From NCBI RefSeq assembly GCF_003206615.1, contig NZ_PZJW01000002.1, positions 543,803 through 607,802 on the forward strand: 64,000 nucleotides of DNA, read 5' to 3'. Both the position numbers and the translations under genes were made by a program. Shown piece by piece: positions 1 through 9,482 of this stretch (position 1 is the stretch's first letter; each line of letters starts with the position of its first letter). This stretch comes from Salinicola acroporae. GTDB lineage: Bacteria; Pseudomonadota; Gammaproteobacteria; Pseudomonadales; Halomonadaceae. The notes below the pieces were generated by a model. It ran no database searches. It was given only the letters and a program-made list of their open reading frames with translations, and was not told where the DNA came from.

Positions 1-836
1 TGCTGGCGCGGCAGCACGACCTTCACCGGCCGGCCGATCATCCGCGCCGCCACCGCGGTGGCGACCGAGTGGGGCCACATGAACAGCTTGTTGCCGAATC
101 CGGAGCCGACGTAATGCGAGATCACCTCGAGGTTCTCCTGGGCGAGCCCGAAGACCCGCGCCATGGCGTTGCGCTGGAAGAAGACACCCTGGGTCGATTC
201 ATGCACCACCAGGCGCTTGCCCGCGTCACGCCACTCGGCGAGGGTCGCGTGCATCTCCATCTGCAGGTGGCTTTCGGCGGCGATGTGGTAGGTCGAGTCG
301 ACCTTGACCTCGGCGCCGCCGAATGCCGCTTCCGGATCGCCACGGGAGCTACCGGCGCTCTCCTGCAACGTGCCTTCGGCCTCGGTCTGTAGCAGGCTGA
401 CGACGGCGCCGCGCTCTTCACGGTAATGGGCAACCACGCGTTGGGCCGCGGCTCGCGCCTGCTCGAAGGTCTCGGCGACGACGAGGGCGACATACTGGCC
501 GTGGTAGTAGATGCGCTCGTCCTCGAACGGCAGGCGCACCTCGTTGACCATGTCACCATGGGCCATGGAGTTGGGCGAGCGGTGCAGCGCCTCGAAGTGG
601 CCGTGGTGAAAGATGTCCACTACGCCCGGCATCGCGCGGGCGGCATCAAGATCGAGGGATTCGAGCACGCCGTTGGCGATGGTGGCCGACACCGGGTAGC
701 CGTAGAGCATGCCGTCGACGTGGAGTTCACCGGTGTAGCCGGCTCGGCCGGTGAGCTTGAACTCGCCGTCGATGCGCGGCGTGCGCTGGCCGACGACGCG
801 GGGTTTGTCGAAGTCGGGTCGGGTCATGTCGTTCAT
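1..836 (-). CDS. PaoC-like molybdopterin-binding subunit of an aldehyde/xanthine oxidase family enzyme (partial)
   Basis: Only the first 278 codons lie in the window; the gene runs off the left edge. The product would bind the molybdenum cofactor and oxidise an aldehyde or N-heterocycle. The N-terminus contains TPRIDGEFKLTGRAGYTGEL, typical of the xanthine-dehydrogenase large subunit, followed by an aldehyde-oxidase a/b-hammerhead region (LPFEDERIYYHGQYVALVVA) and the start of the cofactor domain (YVGSGFGNKL). It aligns throughout with the full-length paralogue at 5209-7434. The start ATG at 836 overlaps the stop of the upstream FAD-subunit gene by four bases (ATGA), so the two are translationally coupled. 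The substrate is unknown. Confidence 0.9.
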   Translation of the reverse strand, partial: MNDMTRPDFDKPRVVGQRTPRIDGEFKLTGRAGYTGELHVDGMLYGYPVSATIANGVLESLDLDAARAMPGVVDIFHHGHFEALHRSPNSMAHGDMVNEVRLPFEDERIYYHGQYVALVVAETFEQARAAAQRVVAHYREERGAVVSLLQTEAEGTLQESAGSSRGDPEAAFGGAEVKVDSTYHIAAESHLQMEMHATLAEWRDAGKRLVVHESTQGVFFQRNAMARVFGLAQENLEVISHYVGSGFGNKLFMWPHSVATAVAARMIGRPVKVVLPRQ

Positions 837-1846
837 GCCTGGCTCTCCTGTGTCTCGCTCGCCGGCGTCTCGCCACGGGCCGCGTTGCGCAGCGCGCGCA
901 CGACCGCCTGACGCGCCAGGGGAATCTTGTAGCCGTTGTGCTCGCACGCCTGGGCATCCTTCAGGGCGATGTCGGCGGCGCGCTCGAAGCTCGCCTTGTC
1001 GGCGACCTGACCGACCAGCGCCGCCTCGGCATCGCTGCAACGCCATGGCTTGGTGGCGACGCCGCCAAGCGCGAGGCGCGCTTCCCGAATCGTGTCGCCG
1101 TCGAGCACCACCTGGGCGGCGCAGGAGGCAAGCGCGAACTCGTAGGAAGCACGGTCACGCAGCTTGAGATAGTGTGAACCGGCGTTTGCCAGCGGCGCGT
1201 CCAGGGTGATCGCGGTGATCAGCTCACCGTCGGCCAGATCATGCTCGATGTGCGGTGTGTCGCCCGGCAGGCGATGGAAGTCGGCGAAGTCGACCTCGCG
1301 TTCACCGTCAGGCCCCTGCAGCGTCAGCGTCGCGCCGATGGCGGCGATACCGACGCACATGTCCGAAGGATGCACGGCGATACAGGCGTCGCTGCCGCCG
1401 AGCACGGCATGCATGCGGTTGATGCCGTCTATCGCGTCGCAGCCGCTGCCCGGCTCGCGCCGATTGCACTTGGCCGCCGGATCGCGATAGTAGGGGCAGC
1501 GGGTGCGCTGCATCACGTTGCCGGCGGTGGTCGCCATGTTGCGCAGCTGCGTCGACGCCCCCGCCAGCAGCGCTTCGGAAAGCACCGGATAGTGCGACTT
1601 GACCTCGGGGTGATGGGCCAGGTCGGTATTGGTGACCAGCGCGCCGATCTTGAGCCGACCATCGTCGAGCCGCTCGACCCGCTTGAGCGGCAGCGCATTG
1701 ATGTCGACCACGTTTTCCGGCTTCAGCACGTCGAGCTTGATCAGATCGAGCAGGGTGGTGCCACCGGCGACGAAGGCGGCGTGGGGCATCGTTCGATGGG
1801 CGGCGTGATCGACGCTATCGGCGCGGGAGTAGGCGAAGGTTCTCAT
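833..1846 (-). CDS. PaoB-like FAD-binding subunit of molybdenum hydroxylase
   Basis: This 337-residue protein is the medium flavin subunit that passes electrons between the Fe-S and molybdenum subunits. The FAD-binding motif AGGTTLLDLIK is near residue 28, and ALLAGASTQLRNMATTAGN is the usual second flavin motif. A cysteine-rich segment (CPYYRDPAAKC...GC...C...DMC, residues about 115-170) matches the extra [4Fe-4S] insertion known from PaoB-type subunits. It overlaps its neighbours by four bases on both sides, forming a tight three-gene operon. It is clearly paralogous to the gene at 7457-8443. Confidence 0.92.
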   Translation of the reverse strand: MRTFAYSRADSVDHAAHRTMPHAAFVAGGTTLLDLIKLDVLKPENVVDINALPLKRVERLDDGRLKIGALVTNTDLAHHPEVKSHYPVLSEALLAGASTQLRNMATTAGNVMQRTRCPYYRDPAAKCNRREPGSGCDAIDGINRMHAVLGGSDACIAVHPSDMCVGIAAIGATLTLQGPDGEREVDFADFHRLPGDTPHIEHDLADGELITAITLDAPLANAGSHYLKLRDRASYEFALASCAAQVVLDGDTIREARLALGGVATKPWRCSDAEAALVGQVADKASFERAADIALKDAQACEHNGYKIPLARQAVVRALRNAARGETPASETQESQA

Positions 1847-2388
1847 GCCGCTCCCTCCTTGCGCGTGGCGTCATGGCCCAACTGCACGCGGGATTTCTGG
1901 ATTGCCTCGACGATGTTCTTGTACGCCCCGCAGCGGCAGATGTTGCCACTCATCGCCTCTTTCACCGAGGCGTCGTCGGTGCCGATACGCTCGTCGTTGA
2001 GCAGCGCGGTGGCGGACATCATCTGTCCCGGCGTGCAGTAGCCGCACTGGTAAGCGTCGCACTCGAGGAAATTCTGCTGCACCGGGTGGAGTTCGCCGTC
2101 GCGGGCCAGCCCTTCCACCGTAGTCACCTGCTGGCCTTCACACATCACGGCAAGGCGCAGACACGAATTCATCGCCTGGCCGTCGACATGCACGGTGCAG
2201 GCGCCGCACTGGCCGTGGTCGCAACCCTTCTTGGTGCCGCCGAGCCCGAGCTGCTCCCGCAGCACGTCGAGCAGCACGGCGTTTGGCGCGACGTCGAGGG
2301 TGCGCGGTTCGCCGTTGAGCGTGAAATTGAGCGTCTGGGTACCGAGAGTCTCTGGCACCCGGGGTCGGGAATGCACGGAATCATCCAT
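1843..2388 (-). CDS. PaoA-like [2Fe-2S] subunit of molybdenum hydroxylase, no Tat signal
   Basis: This 181-residue small subunit carries two [2Fe-2S] clusters. The ferredoxin-type motif is CDHGQCGAC with a following Cys, and the second cluster has CQYCGTPG-like and GNICRCGAYKN motifs (sequence reads YQCGYCTPGQMMSA and NICRCG). It is the first gene of the operon. Unlike the paralogue at 8440-9132 it starts directly with the ferredoxin domain, with only about 20 residues before it and no twin-arginine signal. The complex is therefore predicted to be cytoplasmic, unless translation starts upstream of the chosen ATG. Confidence 0.92.
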   Translation of the reverse strand: MDDSVHSRPRVPETLGTQTLNFTLNGEPRTLDVAPNAVLLDVLREQLGLGGTKKGCDHGQCGACTVHVDGQAMNSCLRLAVMCEGQQVTTVEGLARDGELHPVQQNFLECDAYQCGYCTPGQMMSATALLNDERIGTDDASVKEAMSGNICRCGAYKNIVEAIQKSRVQLGHDATRKEGAA

Positions 2389-2783
2389 CTTGCCGGCTCC
2401 TCATCGGGGATCTGAACCATGGCGACACGGCGCGTCACTGCGCCTCGTCACGGTTCGTTGTCAGGGTGTCGTCTTCGCAGACCGAACCGTCGCAGAGCAT
2501 TGTCTCGCTCTCTCGGTCACGGGCCTGAACCACGAGTTGTCGCGGTACCCGCCCGTCGCCAGCTGCCGCCTACGGCTAGGCGACGGCTCAGCCTGTCTGT
2601 CACGGAAGCGCCGGGTAGCCGATGTTGTCAGGACATCGATGCCACCCACCGACAACAGCATAGTCACGTCGCCACGATCTCGCCCAAGCCGTCGGCGGGA
2701 AATTTTGCCGCACCGCCCCCCCCAACGGGCTCGACATCCGTTAAGCTCGGCGGCTAACGAGTTCCCACCGGTCGACTGGATCG
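2389..2783. other. Intergenic region between divergent operons
   Basis: About 395 bp separate the leftward molybdenum-hydroxylase operon from the rightward antiporter gene. The region should hold both promoters. It is GC-rich, contains no open frame with coding features, and I see no clear -35/-10 pair or strong hairpin. Confidence 0.5.
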
Positions 2784-4502
2784 ATGAATACGCTGCTACT
2801 GGTTCTGATTCTGCTGCTGGTCGCCTCGGCGACCGGTGTCATCACACGCTTCGTCCCCACGCTCCCGACCCCGCTGATACAGATATTGCTCGGCGCCCTG
2901 CTGGCATGGCCGGCGTCGGGGCTGCACGTCGAACTCGAGCCGGAAATATTCCTGCTGCTGTTCATTGCGCCACTGCTGTTTTCCGATGCTCGACGCTTCC
3001 CCCAGCGTGAGTTCATGATCCTGCGCGGCCCGATCCTGGCGCTGGCATTGGGGCTGGTGCTGTTCACGGTGGTCGGGGTCGGCTACTTCATCCATCTCCT
3101 GTTCCCGACGCTGCCGCTGGCAATCTGCTTTGCCCTGGCGGCGATCCTCTCGCCCACCGATGCGGTGGCGGTATCGTCGATCTCCGGCCGGCTGCCGGTA
3201 CCGCCGCGATTGATGCGCATTCTCGAGGGGGAGTCGTTGATGAACGATGCCTCCGGCCTGGTGGCGTTCAAGTTCGCCGTCGCGGCGGCGCTGACCGGAA
3301 CCTTCTCGCTGACCGACGCGGCCGGGAGTTTCCTGCTGATTTCGATCGGCGGCCTGGTGGTCGGCGGATTGCTGGCCTTCGGTTTCAATTTCCTGCGCAC
3401 GCGACTGATCGAGCGGCACCTCGGCGAGGCCACCACGGTACAGGTCATCCTGCTGGTGCTGCTGCTGCCCTTCGCCGCCTACCTGCTGGCCGAGCACCTC
3501 GGCATGTCCGGTATCCTCTCGGCGGTGGCCGCCGGCATGGTGATGAATCGCGCCGATATCAAACGCGTCGGCCAACTGCACACCCGCATGCAGACCCAGG
3601 CGGTGTGGGAAATGCTCGAATTCGTCCTCAACGCGCTGGTCTTCCTGCTGCTGGGATTCCAGCTGCCGGCGATCATCAGCGCCGCGCTGGATCACTCGCT
3701 GCACGACATCGGCGACTTCGAATTCCTGCGCCTGCTGGGTTACGTGGCGGCGATCTCGATCGCCCTGCTCGCCTCACGTTTCGCCTGGATCTGGCTGGCC
3801 CGGGAAGTGGGCCGCGGGCTTACCAGGCTGAGCGGTTTCCTCGGCAGACGGCCACGGCTGCCCTCGCCGGACAGCCGCGGCCGTGTGCCGTTCAAGCTGA
3901 TGCTGGCGGCAACACTCGCCGGCATTCGCGGCACCATCACCCTGGCGGCGGCATTGTCGCTGCCACACGTCATGGCTGATGGCACCCCCTTTCCTGCCCG
4001 CGAACTGCTGATCTTCCTGGCGACCGGCGTGATCCTGTTCACCCTGATAACCGGCAGCATCGGCCTGCCGCTGGTGCTGAGAAATCTCAAGATCCCGGCC
4101 GATACCCACGAGTTCGAGGAGGAGCGCAAGGCCAGAATCGCCGGCGCCGAGGCCGCCATCTATCGCATCGAACGCTACCACCACGATCGCACCGGCGAAT
4201 TCGCCCGCGACAAGACCAATGACGAGACGATCATCGCCTTCAACGACATCAGTTCGCAGTTGATGAGCTATTATCGCGAGCGCCTGACGCTGCACTCGAC
4301 GGAGACGTCGACGCCACAGCTCGCCGCCTTGCGCCAGCTCGAGCGCGACACCCGCCTGGAAGCGCTGCGCGCCGAGCGCCGCGAGTACTACAAGCTGCGC
4401 CAGCGCGACCGCATCAACGACAGCGTGCTGCGCAAGCTGGTCCGCGAGGTCGATCTCGCCGAAGCGGCGCTGACCGGAGACCAGGGTGCAGCGCATCACT
4501 GA
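2784..4502 (+). CDS. CPA1 family Na+/H+ antiporter
   Basis: This 572-residue inner-membrane protein has about 12 hydrophobic segments over residues 1-415 and a hydrophilic, charged C-terminal tail of about 150 residues. The conserved CPA1 core is visible: FALAAILSPTDAVAVSSI with the ion-binding TDA, and the segment LEGESLMNDASGLVAFKFAV with the NDA motif. It should exchange cytoplasmic Na+ (or K+) for protons, which suits a halophile. The soluble tail probably regulates activity. It is transcribed away from the molybdenum-hydroxylase operon and followed closely by the DUF302 gene. Confidence 0.9.
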   Translation: MNTLLLVLILLLVASATGVITRFVPTLPTPLIQILLGALLAWPASGLHVELEPEIFLLLFIAPLLFSDARRFPQREFMILRGPILALALGLVLFTVVGVGYFIHLLFPTLPLAICFALAAILSPTDAVAVSSISGRLPVPPRLMRILEGESLMNDASGLVAFKFAVAAALTGTFSLTDAAGSFLLISIGGLVVGGLLAFGFNFLRTRLIERHLGEATTVQVILLVLLLPFAAYLLAEHLGMSGILSAVAAGMVMNRADIKRVGQLHTRMQTQAVWEMLEFVLNALVFLLLGFQLPAIISAALDHSLHDIGDFEFLRLLGYVAAISIALLASRFAWIWLAREVGRGLTRLSGFLGRRPRLPSPDSRGRVPFKLMLAATLAGIRGTITLAAALSLPHVMADGTPFPARELLIFLATGVILFTLITGSIGLPLVLRNLKIPADTHEFEEERKARIAGAEAAIYRIERYHHDRTGEFARDKTNDETIIAFNDISSQLMSYYRERLTLHSTETSTPQLAALRQLERDTRLEALRAERREYYKLRQRDRINDSVLRKLVREVDLAEAALTGDQGAAHH

Positions 4503-4581
4503 TCGGCACGCTGAACACGCAAGCTCGAGCGACAGTCTCGAGCGTCACTACCGAACGACATCCTCGATCCGGAGACGAGAC

Positions 4582-5100
4582 ATGCCCCGACCGTTCTTCC
4601 GCCCCCTGCGCCTCGCGCTGATCACCGCCGGCCTGCTGGGTTTCACCGCCGGCGTATCGGCACAGGCGACACCGCCGGCCGAATCCGCACAGGAGGCGAC
4701 GCCATCCGTTCCCGGCCTGATCGTTGCCAGGAGCGACGCTGGCGTGCACGAGACCGCCATCCGCTTCGCCGAACAGGCTCGCACCAGCGGCATGACCGTA
4801 TTCGCCCGAGTCGATCACCGCCAGGGCGCGATGTCCCGCAGCATGGCGCTGCTGCCCAACGAGGTGGTCATCTTCGGTGACCCCAAGGGTGGCACGCCAC
4901 TGATGCAGTGCGCCCCGACTGCCGGCATCGACCTGCCGATGAAGGCCCTCGTCTGGCAGGATAACGACGGCCAGACCTGGCTCGGTTACAACGACCCGGC
5001 ATGGATCGCCCGACGCCACGGCGTCGCCGACTGCTCCGCCGTCGAACCGCTCCAGCAGGCGATGCGGAAGCTGGTCGAGGCGACATTGCGGGAGGAGTGA
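4582..5100 (+). CDS. Secreted DUF302 domain protein
   Basis: The gene encodes 172 residues. The start at 4582 is chosen because GGAGACGAGA precedes the ATG and a signal peptide follows at once (LRLALITAGLLGFTAGVSAQA). An upstream in-frame ATG at 4486 would bury that signal. The mature part (residues about 45-165) is a DUF302 domain with VARSDAGVHETAIRFAEQ and FARVDHRQGA, ending in the typical LVWQDNDGQTWLGYNDPAWI. The molecular function of DUF302 is unknown. It probably shares the transcript of the antiporter, since only 79 bp separate them, and it ends at a strong terminator. Confidence 0.85.
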   Translation: MPRPFFRPLRLALITAGLLGFTAGVSAQATPPAESAQEATPSVPGLIVARSDAGVHETAIRFAEQARTSGMTVFARVDHRQGAMSRSMALLPNEVVIFGDPKGGTPLMQCAPTAGIDLPMKALVWQDNDGQTWLGYNDPAWIARRHGVADCSAVEPLQQAMRKLVEATLREE

Positions 5101-5109
5101 CGCAAAGGG

Positions 5110-5162
5110 AAAAGCCGCCGCGCCTGTCGGATATGGTGATCTGACAGACGCGGCGGCTTTCG
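5110..5162. terminator. Bidirectional Rho-independent terminator
   Basis: AAAAGCCGCCGCG and CGCGGCGGCTTT form a long GC-rich hairpin with A and T tracts on both sides, with inner pairs CTGTC/GACAG. It sits between the converging DUF302 gene and the second molybdenum-hydroxylase operon and can serve both. Confidence 0.85.
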
Positions 5163-5208
5163 TTGACGCGAGAACAATCACCTCACGCAGATCTTGCCTT
5201 TCGTGGTA

Positions 5209-7434
5209 TCACGCGCTCCGGACCTGGGGCACGTCGTCCATCAGCTTGTCGAGGGTGATCGGCAACTCGCGGATGCGCTTGCCGGTCGCGTGGTGGACGG
5301 CGTTGGCAACGGCCGCAGCCAGGCCAGTGACGCCGATCTCGCCGATGCCACGGGCGCCGTATTCGTTGAACGCCAGGTCCGGGTAGTCGAGCAGGATCAC
5401 GTCGATCTCCGGCTGATCGGCATGCACGGGGACCACATACTCGGCGTAGTCATTGTTGACCGGCCGGGCGTTGCGCTCGTCGTATTCGGTCGCTTCGAAC
5501 AGCCCCATGCCGATACCCATGACCACGGCACCTTCAACCTGGTTGCGCGCGGTGGTCTCGTTGATCACTCGGCCGACATCGATTGCGCTGACCACGCGGG
5601 CGACGCGCAGGCGCGAGATGCCCGGGTCCCAGCGCACTTCGACGAAGTGGGCCCCAAAGGAGCGGTAGGAGTACTTCGAATCCGCCCCTTCGGTATGCGC
5701 CTCGCCATCGGCGCTGCCGTACCGGCCCGCCTGGAGGATGTCGGCGAAGCTCACCTGCTTGCCATCGGCGTTGCGCAAGCCGCCATCCGCGACTTCCAGA
5801 TCGTCGCTGGAGGCCCCGGCAAAGGCTCCGTTGCTACCTGTGGCATAGCGCTTCATTTCATCGAGCGCGTTGCGCGCGGCTCCGGCAATGGCTGGCAGCG
5901 TGGTCGCCGTCGCCCAGGAGCCGCCGGAAACCGGCCCGTCGGGATAGGAGGAGTCGCCGAGCTTGACGGTAATGCGATCGATGGGGATGCCGGTCACATC
6001 GCTGACCGCCTGGGCCACGATGGTGTAGGTGCCGGTCCCGATATCCTGGGTGGCGCAGGAGGCAAACGCGGTGCCATCGGCGCGAATCGAGACCCTCGCA
6101 TCGCAGGCCATCTTGAGCGCTTCCCAGTTGCACGCCGCCATCCCGTAGCCAACGATCTCGCGGCCCTCTTTCATGCTGCCGACTTCCGGCTTGCGGTCTG
6201 CCCAACCAAACCGATCGGCGGCCCGCTTCGTTGCCTCGACGATATGGTTGCTCGAGAACGGCAGGTCTTTGCTCTCGTCGCGCTCGGCGTAGTTGTCGAG
6301 ACGAAACTGGACCGGGTCGATACCCACGGCGTCGGCCATTTCGTCGATCGCCGACTCCAGCGCGAACAACCCGGGCGCGGCGCCCGGGGCGCGCATCGAG
6401 GTGGGCGTGCCGCGATTCACCTGGGTCGTCTCGTGGCTGACGGTGAGGTTGGGACAATGATAGAGGCTCTTGGTGACGCTGCCGCAGGTCTCGACGTACT
6501 GGTCGGTGTAAGAGGTCGTGTTGATCGACTCGTGCCGCAGCGAGACCAGCCTGCCGTTGTCGTCCGTCGCCAGACGCAGGCGCTGACGCGTTTCCGGTCG
6601 ATGCCCGGTCGTGGTGAACATCTGCTGGCGCGGCACGACGAGTTGAACGGGACGTCCCAGCTCGCGGGAAGCTGCTGCGGTGGCGATCGCATGGGGCCAG
6701 GTCCACAGCTTGCTGCCGAAGCCGGAACCGATGTAGGGCGCGTGGACGGTGATGCGCTCTGGTGGAATCGCGAAAATCTTGGCGAGGGCGTTTCGCGCCA
6801 CCACGACCCCCTGGGAGGCATCGAAGATCGTTAGGTCGCCGTTGTCCCACCACGCCGTGGAGGCGTGCATCTCCATCGGATTATGCGTCTCCACCGGCGT
6901 GCGGTAGGTCGCATCGATGGTGGCCGCCGCGCTATCGAAGGCGGAGGCCGCGTCTCCGCGATCGTGATTGCCGCTGCCGGCCTGGGTGCCGTTGGCCTCG
7001 ACGCCCTGATCGAGATTGGCCACGGCCTTGTCCGCCGCGTAGGTCACCTTGACCCGGCGTGCCGCCGCTCGGGCATTCTCGAAGGTGTCCGCGACGACCA
7101 GCGCCACGAACTGACCGTCGTAGTAGACGCGCTCATCCTCGAACGGCAGCCGGGTCTCTTCGACCTTGTTGCCCTGGGCGAAGCTCGACGGCGTCCGGTA
7201 CAGCGACGGGAAGTGGCTGTGGTGGAAGATATCGATGACGCCCGGCATCTGGCGGGCTTCGTCGACGCTCAACTGCGAAATCTTGCCACTGGCGATGGTG
7301 CTGAAGACGCCGTAGCCGTAGGCCAGGTTGGGTGGCAGGTTGTCGGCAGCGTAATTGGCACGTCCGGAGAGCTTGTCCGGGCCATCGATGCGCGGCACGC
7401 CTGCGCCGATGATGCTTTGCGGTTTGTCGCTCAT
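5209..7434 (-). CDS. PaoC-like molybdopterin-binding catalytic subunit
   Basis: This 741-residue protein is the full-length large subunit that binds the molybdopterin cofactor. The N-terminal a/b-hammerhead (residues 15-130) contains GVPRIDGPDKLSGRANYAAD. The cofactor domain has APYIGSGFGSKLWTW near residue 230, TSMRAPGAAPGLFALE near 345, and the C-terminal GARGIGEIGVTGLAAAVANA, whose Glu is the family's catalytic base. It is the last gene of a three-gene operon, 22 bp after the FAD subunit. PaoABC-type enzymes oxidise a broad range of aldehydes; the real substrate here is not evident. Confidence 0.93.
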   Translation of the reverse strand: MSDKPQSIIGAGVPRIDGPDKLSGRANYAADNLPPNLAYGYGVFSTIASGKISQLSVDEARQMPGVIDIFHHSHFPSLYRTPSSFAQGNKVEETRLPFEDERVYYDGQFVALVVADTFENARAAARRVKVTYAADKAVANLDQGVEANGTQAGSGNHDRGDAASAFDSAAATIDATYRTPVETHNPMEMHASTAWWDNGDLTIFDASQGVVVARNALAKIFAIPPERITVHAPYIGSGFGSKLWTWPHAIATAAASRELGRPVQLVVPRQQMFTTTGHRPETRQRLRLATDDNGRLVSLRHESINTTSYTDQYVETCGSVTKSLYHCPNLTVSHETTQVNRGTPTSMRAPGAAPGLFALESAIDEMADAVGIDPVQFRLDNYAERDESKDLPFSSNHIVEATKRAADRFGWADRKPEVGSMKEGREIVGYGMAACNWEALKMACDARVSIRADGTAFASCATQDIGTGTYTIVAQAVSDVTGIPIDRITVKLGDSSYPDGPVSGGSWATATTLPAIAGAARNALDEMKRYATGSNGAFAGASSDDLEVADGGLRNADGKQVSFADILQAGRYGSADGEAHTEGADSKYSYRSFGAHFVEVRWDPGISRLRVARVVSAIDVGRVINETTARNQVEGAVVMGIGMGLFEATEYDERNARPVNNDYAEYVVPVHADQPEIDVILLDYPDLAFNEYGARGIGEIGVTGLAAAVANAVHHATGKRIRELPITLDKLMDDVPQVRSA

Positions 7435-7456
7435 GGTCGATTCTCCTCGCGGGCGA

Positions 7457-8443
7457 TCAGGCGGCGGTCAGGTCGGAAAGATTGCGCACGATGGCCTGCT
7501 GGCCGAGCGGAATCTTGTAGCCGTTCTGGGAGTAGGCGATGGCATTCTCGAAAGCGAGCTTTGCGGCCTCGGCAAAGAGTCGTTCGCTCGCCGACTTGCC
7601 CTTGAGTGCAGCCTCCACCTCCGGTGCCCGCCACGGCTTGGTGCCGACGCCACCCATCGCCACGCGGGCATCCGTAATGGTGTTGCCATCCATCTGCACG
7701 ATCACCGCGCTGGAGGCGAGCGCAAACTGATACGACTGGCGGTCGCGCAGCTTGAGATAGCCCGAGCGGCTGCCGTCGAGCGGCGCATCCAGCACCACAT
7801 GGGTAATCAGCTCGCCCGGTTCCAGCGCATGTTCCCGTGCCGGGGTATCGCCCGGCAGCAGATGGAAGTCGGCGAAATCGATCTCGCGGACGCCTTCTGG
7901 CCCCTGTACTTCGATGGTGGCGCCGATGGCGATCATGGCGACGCACATGTCCGAGGGGTGCGTGGCGATGCAGTCATCGCTGGTGCCGAGCACTGCGTGA
8001 ACGGTGCGGTTGACGCCGCCGATCGCCGCGCAGCCGCTGCCGGGCTCGCGCTTGTTGCAGTCGGAGACGCCATCGCGGAAATAGGGGCAGCGCACCCGTT
8101 GCATGACGTTGCCGCCGGTAGTGGCCTTGTTGCGCAACTGGGTCGAGGCGCCCGCCAGCAGCGCCTGGGACAGCACGGCGTAATCCTCGACGACACGCCT
8201 GTCGCGCGCCAGCGCGGTATTGGTCACCATCGCGCCAATACGCAGGCGACCGTCGTCCAGGCGCTCGATCTCGTCGAGGGAGACACCGTTGATGTCGACG
8301 ATCTTGTCCGGCTGCATGACGTCGAGCTTGACCAGATCCAGGAGCGTCGTACCGCCGGCGAGAAAAGAGACCTCGCGGTCGCTCCCGTGGGCGGCCACCG
8401 CCTGCTGCGCACTCTCGGCGCGGGCGTAGTCGAAATGTCTCAT
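7457..8443 (-). CDS. PaoB-like FAD-binding subunit
   Basis: This 328-residue flavin subunit has FLAGGTTLLDLVKLDVMQPD at residues 27-46 and ALLAGASTQLRNKATTGGNV near 93. It carries the Cys-rich insert CPYFRDGVSDCNKREPGSGC with downstream DDCIATHPSDMC, the probable extra [4Fe-4S] site of PaoB proteins. Its start overlaps the Fe-S gene by four bases. It closely resembles the gene at 833-1846, so the two operons come from a duplication or from two related acquisitions. Confidence 0.93.
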   Translation of the reverse strand: MRHFDYARAESAQQAVAAHGSDREVSFLAGGTTLLDLVKLDVMQPDKIVDINGVSLDEIERLDDGRLRIGAMVTNTALARDRRVVEDYAVLSQALLAGASTQLRNKATTGGNVMQRVRCPYFRDGVSDCNKREPGSGCAAIGGVNRTVHAVLGTSDDCIATHPSDMCVAMIAIGATIEVQGPEGVREIDFADFHLLPGDTPAREHALEPGELITHVVLDAPLDGSRSGYLKLRDRQSYQFALASSAVIVQMDGNTITDARVAMGGVGTKPWRAPEVEAALKGKSASERLFAEAAKLAFENAIAYSQNGYKIPLGQQAIVRNLSDLTAA

Positions 8444-9132
8444 GCGTTGCCTCCCTTCACGGCGCCTCGAGCTGACTGGATCGCCGCGACGATGTTCTTG
8501 TAGGCGCCGCAGCGGCAGATATTGCCGCTCATTGCCTCGCGCACGTCGGCGTCACTGGTGCCGATGGAGTCGTCCTGCAGGATCGCCACCGCGCTCATCA
8601 TCTGGCCCGCCGTGCAGTAGCCGCACTGATAGGCATCGTGTTCGAGAAACGCCTGCTGGATCGGATGCTGCTGGCCGTTCTTCTCCAGCCCCTCGACGGT
8701 GGTGATCTCGTCGCCGTCGTGGGTGACCGCCAGGCTGAGACAGGAGTTGATCGCGGTGTCGTTGACCAGGATCGTGCAGGCGCCGCACTGGCCATGATCG
8801 CAGCCCTTCTTGGTCCCGGTGAGGCCGAGACCGTGGCGCAGCGCGTCGAGCAGAATCACGTTGGGTGTCACGTCCAGTTGCTGGCGCTGGCCGTTGACGG
8901 TCAGCGTGATCCGCTGCTTGCCCTCGGCGGGCGGTGCATCGGTCTGCGTTGCAGACTGGTCGGGGGAGCCGGCGTAGCTCACCTGGGAGAGCGCCGGGGC
9001 CGCCGCCACGACCAGGCCGGAAACACCCGCCGTCTGCAGAAAGCGCCGGCGCCCTGGAGAGCGGGGCTGAGTCGAGTCGTTTCCGGGCTCGTAGATACCC
9101 ACACCCGTGCTCGATCGTCGGTTGTCGTCCAT
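8440..9132 (-). CDS. PaoA-like [2Fe-2S] subunit with Tat signal
   Basis: This 230-residue first gene of the second operon has a twin-arginine signal: RRRFLQTAGVSGLVVAAAPA at residues about 28-47. The assembled heterotrimer is therefore expected to be exported folded to the periplasm, as known for E. coli PaoABC. The cluster motifs are CDHGQCGACTILV, AYQCGYCTAGQMMSA and GNICRCGAYKN. The paralogue at 1843-2388 lacks this signal, so the two enzymes probably work in different compartments. No PaoD/XdhC-type maturation factor lies in the window. Confidence 0.93.
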   Translation of the reverse strand: MDDNRRSSTGVGIYEPGNDSTQPRSPGRRRFLQTAGVSGLVVAAAPALSQVSYAGSPDQSATQTDAPPAEGKQRITLTVNGQRQQLDVTPNVILLDALRHGLGLTGTKKGCDHGQCGACTILVNDTAINSCLSLAVTHDGDEITTVEGLEKNGQQHPIQQAFLEHDAYQCGYCTAGQMMSAVAILQDDSIGTSDADVREAMSGNICRCGAYKNIVAAIQSARGAVKGGNA

Positions 9133-9482
9133 GGAGTCATCCTCATCAGTTTCCGCCCGATCCTTTTCGTTATCGCTATCGAGATCGTTCGTGTCGGGCG
9201 CGCCTCAATGTCGCCCGCGCGTCTGGTCTGTAAGCCCGCGAGGCAGAGGCAGGCAGCGAGAGTTCGCTGGCCGGGGAGTCGGTTGGAAGCCGTCGTGTCA
9301 GGCGACGGCATCACAGTCAACTTAGAGGAGGATAGCGGCGGTCGCAAAGCGGCGGATGACATTCAGGAGTAATCCGCCGCGATCGTGGAGGAATGGGCAT
9401 GATGCCCCGCTAACAGGCTGGCCTTTTTACCTACACTACCGTATGTTTTTGCCGAACCCGCTTCGTCACAGGGATACGAGAC
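9133..9482. other. Divergent intergenic region
   Basis: About 350 bp lie between the Tat-bearing Fe-S subunit gene and the outer-membrane protein gene. No coding frame is convincing. Promoters for both directions must lie here, but I could not single out a clear pair. Confidence 0.4.

Noticed and set aside
5194..6834. 546-codon plus-strand frame opposite the molybdopterin subunit
   Set aside because: Shadow frame; the minus strand carries the conserved PaoC-like protein in full.
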